The notes below the pieces were generated by a model. That model was not told the DNA's origin. It did no database searches and saw only the letters and a program-made list of their open reading frames with translations. Positions 13,545 to 17,480 of a DNA stretch of 17,480 bases are shown here, piece by piece (the first letter of the stretch is position 1; every line of letters begins with the position of its first letter). Source of the DNA: Pseudomonadota bacterium (GTDB lineage: Bacteria; Pseudomonadota; Alphaproteobacteria; Caulobacterales; Caulobacteraceae); assembly GCA_023445955.1 (NCBI GenBank), contig JAEXJH010000171.1, forward strand, positions 1 to 17,480, read 5' to 3'. Both the position numbers and the translations under genes were made by a program.

Positions 13545-15128
13545 ATGATCGATGGCGTCATGCAAGACTTCCCGCTGACCCTGGACCGGATCTTGAACCA
13601 CGCCGCCAAGTGGGCCGGCGATGTCGAGGTCGTCACCGCTCTGGAGAGCGGCCCGTCGCGGCGGATCGGCTATGCGGCCTTGCGCCAGCGATCGGTGAAG
13701 GTGTCGAGCGTGCTGGCCGGAATGGGCGTCACAGTCGGTCAGCGCGTCGCCACGCTGGCCTGGAACAGCCAGCACCATGTCGAGGTCTGGTACGCGATCA
13801 TGGGCATGGGTGCGGTCTGCCACACGCTCAACCCCCGTCTGACAGCCACGCAGCTGGCCTGGATGATCGGCCAGTCCGGCGCAAGGATCCTGATCGTCAG
13901 CGCGGACCTGCTGCCGCTCGCGCTGCAGATGGCGGGCGAGGCGTCGGGCCTGGAGCGCGTATTTGTCATCGACGGCGAGGTCGAAACCGCCATCGGCACG
14001 CCGCGGATCGAGACTCTGGACCCGCTGATCGATCAGGCCGACGCGACCGCCTGCTGGGGAGACTTCCCGGAGACGGCGCCCAGTGGCCTGTGCTTCACCT
14101 CAGGCTCGACCGGCTTGCCCAAGGGTGTGACCTACACCCATCGTTCCAGCTTCCTGCACACCCTGCGCCTGCTGCAGGCCGACGCGCTGTCGCTGAGCGG
14201 CGCCGACGTCGTGCTGCCGGTGGTGCCGATGTTCCACGCCAGCGCGTGGGGCCTGCCGTTCGCCGCCCCGGCCACCGGCGCCAAGCTCGTCCTGCCCGGC
14301 CGCCACACCGACGGGGCCAGCCTGGCGCGGTTGATCGCGGCCGAGGACGTCACGGTTGCCGTGGGCGTGCCGACCCTGTGGCTGGGCCTCTGCGATCACC
14401 TTGAGGCGACGGGGATGAAACTGCCGTCGCTACAACGGATCACCGTCGGCGGCGCAGCCATGCCGCCGGCGCTGATGGAGCGGCTGGAGACCCAGCTGGG
14501 CGTCAAGGTCCAGACCAGCTGGGGCATGACCGAGTTGTCGCCTGTCGGGACGACGGGCGTGATGAGCGACGCCGTCCGCCACGCCGGCCTTTCTGGCCGC
14601 CCGCAGCTGGGCGTCGACCTGATGGTCGCCGACGAGGACGGCCAGCCGTTGCCCGAGCAGCGCGACACCGAAGGCCGCCTGCACGTTCGCGGCGCGGCGG
14701 TGATCGAGCGCTATTTCGGCCAGGAGCATTCGGCGACCAACGCCGACGGCTGGTTCGACACCGGCGATCTCGCGCTCATCGACCGCCAGGGCAATCTGAA
14801 GATCACCGCCCGCGCCAAGGATCTGATCAAGTCGGGCGGCGAGTGGATCAATCCCGCAGAGATCGAGGCCATCATCTGCGCCCTGCCGGAAGTCGCCCTG
14901 GCGGCAGTCATCGGCCGGATCGACCCCAAGTGGGGCGAGCGCCCCCTGCTGCTGGTCCAGCTGCGCGAGGCCCAAGAGATTTCCGACGAGGCGCTGCTGG
15001 GTTGCCTGCGCGGCCAGGTAGCCTCGTGGTGGATCCCCGACGCCGTCGTGCGCGCGCCGGAGATCCCGCTGGCAGCGACAGGCAAGATCGACAAGATCCG
15101 CCTGCGCGCGACCTACAGCGGGGCCTAA
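13545..15128 (+). CDS. AMP-forming acyl-CoA synthetase (FadD/DmdB-like)
   Basis: The 527-residue protein is a full-length member of the ANL adenylating family. The P-loop TSGSTGLPKGV is at 185-195, QTSWGMTELSP carries the adenine-side motif, DGWFDTGD (401-408) binds the ribose, KDLIKSGGEWINP is the hinge region, and ATGKIDKIRLR gives the catalytic Lys514. It should activate a carboxylic acid to acyl-AMP and then acyl-CoA in the cytoplasm. The sequence is closest in style to medium-chain or methylthiopropionyl-type ligases, but the acid cannot be named. ATG 13545 and ATG 13560 are both possible and neither has a strong ribosome site. It follows the cytoplasmic serine hydrolase, consistent with activating an acid released by hydrolysis. 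Its stop shares CTAA with the converging hydrolase gene. Confidence 0.93.
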   Translation: MIDGVMQDFPLTLDRILNHAAKWAGDVEVVTALESGPSRRIGYAALRQRSVKVSSVLAGMGVTVGQRVATLAWNSQHHVEVWYAIMGMGAVCHTLNPRLTATQLAWMIGQSGARILIVSADLLPLALQMAGEASGLERVFVIDGEVETAIGTPRIETLDPLIDQADATACWGDFPETAPSGLCFTSGSTGLPKGVTYTHRSSFLHTLRLLQADALSLSGADVVLPVVPMFHASAWGLPFAAPATGAKLVLPGRHTDGASLARLIAAEDVTVAVGVPTLWLGLCDHLEATGMKLPSLQRITVGGAAMPPALMERLETQLGVKVQTSWGMTELSPVGTTGVMSDAVRHAGLSGRPQLGVDLMVADEDGQPLPEQRDTEGRLHVRGAAVIERYFGQEHSATNADGWFDTGDLALIDRQGNLKITARAKDLIKSGGEWINPAEIEAIICALPEVALAAVIGRIDPKWGERPLLLVQLREAQEISDEALLGCLRGQVASWWIPDAVVRAPEIPLAATGKIDKIRLRATYSGA

Positions 15129-16456
15129 AGGCCCGGCTTCTTGCGCGGATAACTGCGGGTCGACAGCGCCGGAACCTTGTAGTCGACTTGGAAGTGGCAG
15201 GCCTCGCCATAGGTCTTCACGGCCTGTGCGCAGCCGGCGGCCAGGGTTGCGGGGCTGGGCTTGGTCCCGTGCTCGATCCACGCCGTCATGGCCTGTAGCA
15301 ACGCGGCGTATTCGGGCGTGGCCAGCTTGGAATGCTCGTGCTCGTCGGTGAACGACTGGACCAGCAGGTCGCTCTTGCCGGCCTTGGCGACAGTGTCATG
15401 CAGCACCTGCTCCAGCTCGACGAAGGCGGTCGGGTCGTCGATAGCGTGCATGGTCAGGGTCGGAACCAGGAGCTTGCCCGTCAGGTCGCTGTCGTCTGCC
15501 AGCTTGCGCACGCCCACTGGATCGGCGGCGAAGCGCACGACGCCCTTGTTGAGCGCCTTGTCATTGTCCGAGCCCTTGTAGACCACGCCGACATTCGTGA
15601 AGGGGTTCTTCCCGTCCAGGCGCTTGTTGACCATGTCGGCGAAGGTGAAGGTCGCCCAGCCCAGGTGGCTGCCCAGGGTGCGCTCGGGTATCTTGGTCAC
15701 GGCCAGGATGTTGGCCAGGTTGCGCTTCTGCTGCGCCGTGCGCTGGCCAGCCGGCAGGTCGACGCCGGTGCAGGCGTTCACCCGCTCGTCCAGCTCCTTG
15801 TTGGTCAGTTTCGAGCCGACCGGCTGGCCCTGCCACAGCGGATACTGGGTCTCGCCCGCCGCTGGGTTGTTGCCGCAATAGTACTGGTAGACAGCCCGCA
15901 GGTCGGCGCGGAAGTCGTAGGCGCGCGTGCCGCCCGAGACCACGCCGCTGGTCAGGATGACGCCGTCGTAGACGAGCTTGCCGTCGGCGTCCTTGCCATA
16001 GAGTTCGGCGGTCTTCGCCGCGACATTGCCGCCCCAGGACTGGCCATGCAGGATCGTGCGTTTGGGCCGCCCGTAAGTGTCCCAGAACAGCTTGCGCAGA
16101 TTATCGCTGTCCTCGGCGGCCGAGCGCACGCCGTAGCCTTCGCGGCGATAGTTCGAACCGGCCCAGGCATAGCCCTCGGCGACGGTGACGGCGAAGCGCT
16201 GCAGGTCCTCGATCGCGTCGTCGGGCTTGGGCTTCTTCAGGCGCGGCCCGCCGTGGGTGTGCAGGACGAGCGTTCCGTTCCAGGCCTTTGGAATGGCGAT
16301 CCAGTAGTAGGCGCCGTTCACGTCCTGGCCGGCCAGGCATTTGGTTTCAGTCGGCAAGCCTTCCGGACAACTCTTGGCGGCGGGAGGCTCCGCATGGGCG
16401 GCAGCGGCGGCCATGGCCAGGCCGAGGCCCAGGGCGGCGGAAGACAGCTTGATCAC
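15125..16456 (-). CDS. Secreted alpha/beta hydrolase, GTG start
   Basis: The protein has 443 residues from GTG 16456, with a clean signal peptide IKLSSAALGLGLAMAAAAAHA (cleaved after about residue 22). The alternative GTG at 16474 lacks a ribosome site, whereas GAGGTG precedes 16456. The alpha/beta-hydrolase features are an oxyanion-type HTHGG (66-70), the nucleophile elbow GQSWGG with Ser140, the acid at HAIDDP (337-342) and the histidine in DEHEH (371-375). Six cysteines (30, 40, 194, 229, 409, 420) would allow three disulfides in the periplasm. The subfamily is not recognised; an esterase or peptidase role is plausible. It lies 79 bases downstream of the second TonB receptor, with a terminator-like hairpin between them. 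Confidence 0.8.
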   Translation of the reverse strand: MIKLSSAALGLGLAMAAAAAHAEPPAAKSCPEGLPTETKCLAGQDVNGAYYWIAIPKAWNGTLVLHTHGGPRLKKPKPDDAIEDLQRFAVTVAEGYAWAGSNYRREGYGVRSAAEDSDNLRKLFWDTYGRPKRTILHGQSWGGNVAAKTAELYGKDADGKLVYDGVILTSGVVSGGTRAYDFRADLRAVYQYYCGNNPAAGETQYPLWQGQPVGSKLTNKELDERVNACTGVDLPAGQRTAQQKRNLANILAVTKIPERTLGSHLGWATFTFADMVNKRLDGKNPFTNVGVVYKGSDNDKALNKGVVRFAADPVGVRKLADDSDLTGKLLVPTLTMHAIDDPTAFVELEQVLHDTVAKAGKSDLLVQSFTDEHEHSKLATPEYAALLQAMTAWIEHGTKPSPATLAAGCAQAVKTYGEACHFQVDYKVPALSTRSYPRKKPGL

Positions 16457-16489
16457 CAGCGGACACCTCGTCACGCGAAATAGAAGGAG

Positions 16490-16523
16490 CCGGCCGCTCC
16501 AGGGGAGGAAGTGGAGCGGCCGG
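16490..16523 (-). terminator. Terminator-like hairpin between the second receptor and the alpha/beta hydrolase
   Basis: An 11-base perfect stem pairs CCGGCCGCTCC (16490-16500) with GGAGCGGCCGG (16513-16523) around a 12-base loop. On the minus strand it lies 12 bases after the receptor stop and is followed by a pyrimidine-rich CTCCTTCTATTTCG. This resembles an intrinsic terminator with an interrupted T-tract, so it would lower but maybe not abolish read-through into the hydrolase gene. Confidence 0.5.
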
Positions 16524-16535
16524 AAGAGCTCAGCG

Positions 16536-17480
16536 TCAGAACGACTTGCTGATGCTCATGTACCAGTAGCGGGCATAGGGGTTGTAGAGCGAGCCGATGT
16601 AGCCCGACGACGACAGCGGCGGGTCCTTGTCGAAGAGGTTACGCGCCCCGACCCGGATACGGGTGTCGTTGGCCCAGCCCTTCTTCTCGAAGCGATACTG
16701 ACCATAGAGATTGACCGTGGTCAGCGGCTTGACCTGCCAGGGCTCGCCGGCGGTCGACAGGAAGTCCATGTCCATCATCGCGCCGGTGTAGATCACCGAG
16801 GCGCCGACCTGGAACGGACCGCCGCGCCAGGTGCCCGTGCCGGTCCACTTCCACTTCGGCTTGCCGTTCTTCTTCAGCAGGTCGCCGACATCGGTCAGCG
16901 GCGTGGCGCGGTTGATCGTGCCGGCGGCGCGCGCCGCAAACAGCTCGGCGATCGGCGGCGACAGCTGCTGGGAGAACTTGTCCATGAACGTGCCGTCGAT
17001 ATCGAGGCTGAACCGGCCCAGGGTCTCGGTGCGCAGGCTCCAGTTCATCCCGTAGTCGATGCCGCTGACGGTCTGCGGCTGCAGATTCTTGAACTGGTCG
17101 CGGATCTCCAGGATCTGGCCGACCGGGGTCAAACCCGTGCCCTGGAAGAAGGCGATGTCGTCGACGGTCGGCGCGGCGCGGATGACGCTGGCGTTGCTCG
17201 CGCCGTTGATGCGGAACAGGTAGTCCTGGATGGCGATATTGGCCGAGCCCAGGGTGCCGACGATGCCGTTCTGCTTGATCTGCCAGCGGTCGACCGTGAA
17301 GGTGAAGCGGCCGAACTGCTCCGGGATGAAGGTCGGCTGCAGGACGACGCCCACCGAGTAGTTCTCGCTCTCCTCGGCCTTGAGTTCCGGATTGCCCGCC
17401 GTCGTGAAGCGGATGCCCACGCCGCGCGTACAGGCGGTGAAGGTCGAGATCCGGCCGGCGCGCAGGTCGGCCTCGCAGCG
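16536..17480 (-). CDS. TonB-dependent receptor, C-terminal part (cut by the window edge)
   Basis: A 314-residue C-terminal barrel fragment; the frame is still open at base 17480, so the N-terminus with signal, TonB box and plug lies outside. Typical barrel features are the GNPELKAEESENYSVG motif, SGIDYGMNWSL, VNLYGQYRF, RVGARNLFDKDPP and the terminal YMSISKSF ending in Phe. There is a cysteine pair in the visible extracellular-loop region near the cut edge (CEADL and TACTRG). It is clearly different from the complete receptor at 7120-9456, so two outer-membrane importers flank the hydrolase genes. Its gene is upstream of the secreted alpha/beta hydrolase on the same strand, a pairing often seen where a receptor takes up products or substrates of that enzyme. 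Confidence 0.92.
   Translation of the reverse strand, partial: RCEADLRAGRISTFTACTRGVGIRFTTAGNPELKAEESENYSVGVVLQPTFIPEQFGRFTFTVDRWQIKQNGIVGTLGSANIAIQDYLFRINGASNASVIRAAPTVDDIAFFQGTGLTPVGQILEIRDQFKNLQPQTVSGIDYGMNWSLRTETLGRFSLDIDGTFMDKFSQQLSPPIAELFAARAAGTINRATPLTDVGDLLKKNGKPKWKWTGTGTWRGGPFQVGASVIYTGAMMDMDFLSTAGEPWQVKPLTTVNLYGQYRFEKKGWANDTRIRVGARNLFDKDPPLSSSGYIGSLYNPYARYWYMSISKSF

Noticed and set aside
1..17480. Mobile element, CRISPR array, tRNA or rRNA
   Set aside because: No transposase or integrase motifs, no regularly spaced repeats, and no cloverleaf or ribosomal RNA-like stretch were seen. The only repeated non-coding motif is the GntR-type operator.

Overview
The window is GC-rich chromosomal DNA with tightly packed genes. 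The gene set points to a Caulobacter-like or sphingomonad-like alphaproteobacterium: two TonB-dependent receptors, Tat-type secreted hydrolases, a DUF6894-type small protein, MarR and GntR regulators. This assignment is inference from gene content and style. No rRNA, tRNA, insertion sequence, phage gene or CRISPR array was seen.

Left part (1-3731): two divergent flavin (beta/alpha)8-barrel genes. One is a nitronate monooxygenase and the other is a fragment running off the left edge that resembles the same family. Then come a small DUF6894-type gene, a MarR regulator with a TTG start that overlaps it antisense, and an FAD/NAD(P)-binding oxidoreductase divergent from the MarR gene.

Middle part (3718-9456, minus strand): four closely spaced genes read as one operon. 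In transcription order they are a TonB-dependent receptor, a Tat-exported M28-peptidase-like protein that has lost most metal ligands, an MHS-type MFS permease, and a nitrobindin-like beta-barrel protein. This is a plausible path from outer membrane to periplasm, inner membrane and cytoplasm for one substrate.

Right part (9631-15128): divergent from that operon lies a GntR/FadR-type regulator followed by a Tat-exported SxxK serine hydrolase. Next come a convergent glutathione S-transferase and, divergent from it, a cytoplasmic SxxK serine hydrolase followed by an acyl-CoA synthetase. The two divergent intergenic regions (9457-9630 and 12080-12225) carry nearly the same AT-rich operator, ATTGTWCAACAAT, stacked with further palindromes. 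Both fit the FadR-subfamily consensus TNGTNNNACNA, so the GntR protein probably controls the whole block as one regulon.

Far right (15125-17480, minus strand): a second TonB-dependent receptor, cut by the window edge, sits upstream of a secreted alpha/beta hydrolase, with a terminator-like hairpin between them.

Best overall reading (inference): a substrate-specific uptake and degradation locus for an ester- or amide-containing organic compound. It would be imported by TonB receptors, cleaved by several serine hydrolases, and a released acid activated to its CoA thioester. The substrate cannot be named from sequence alone.
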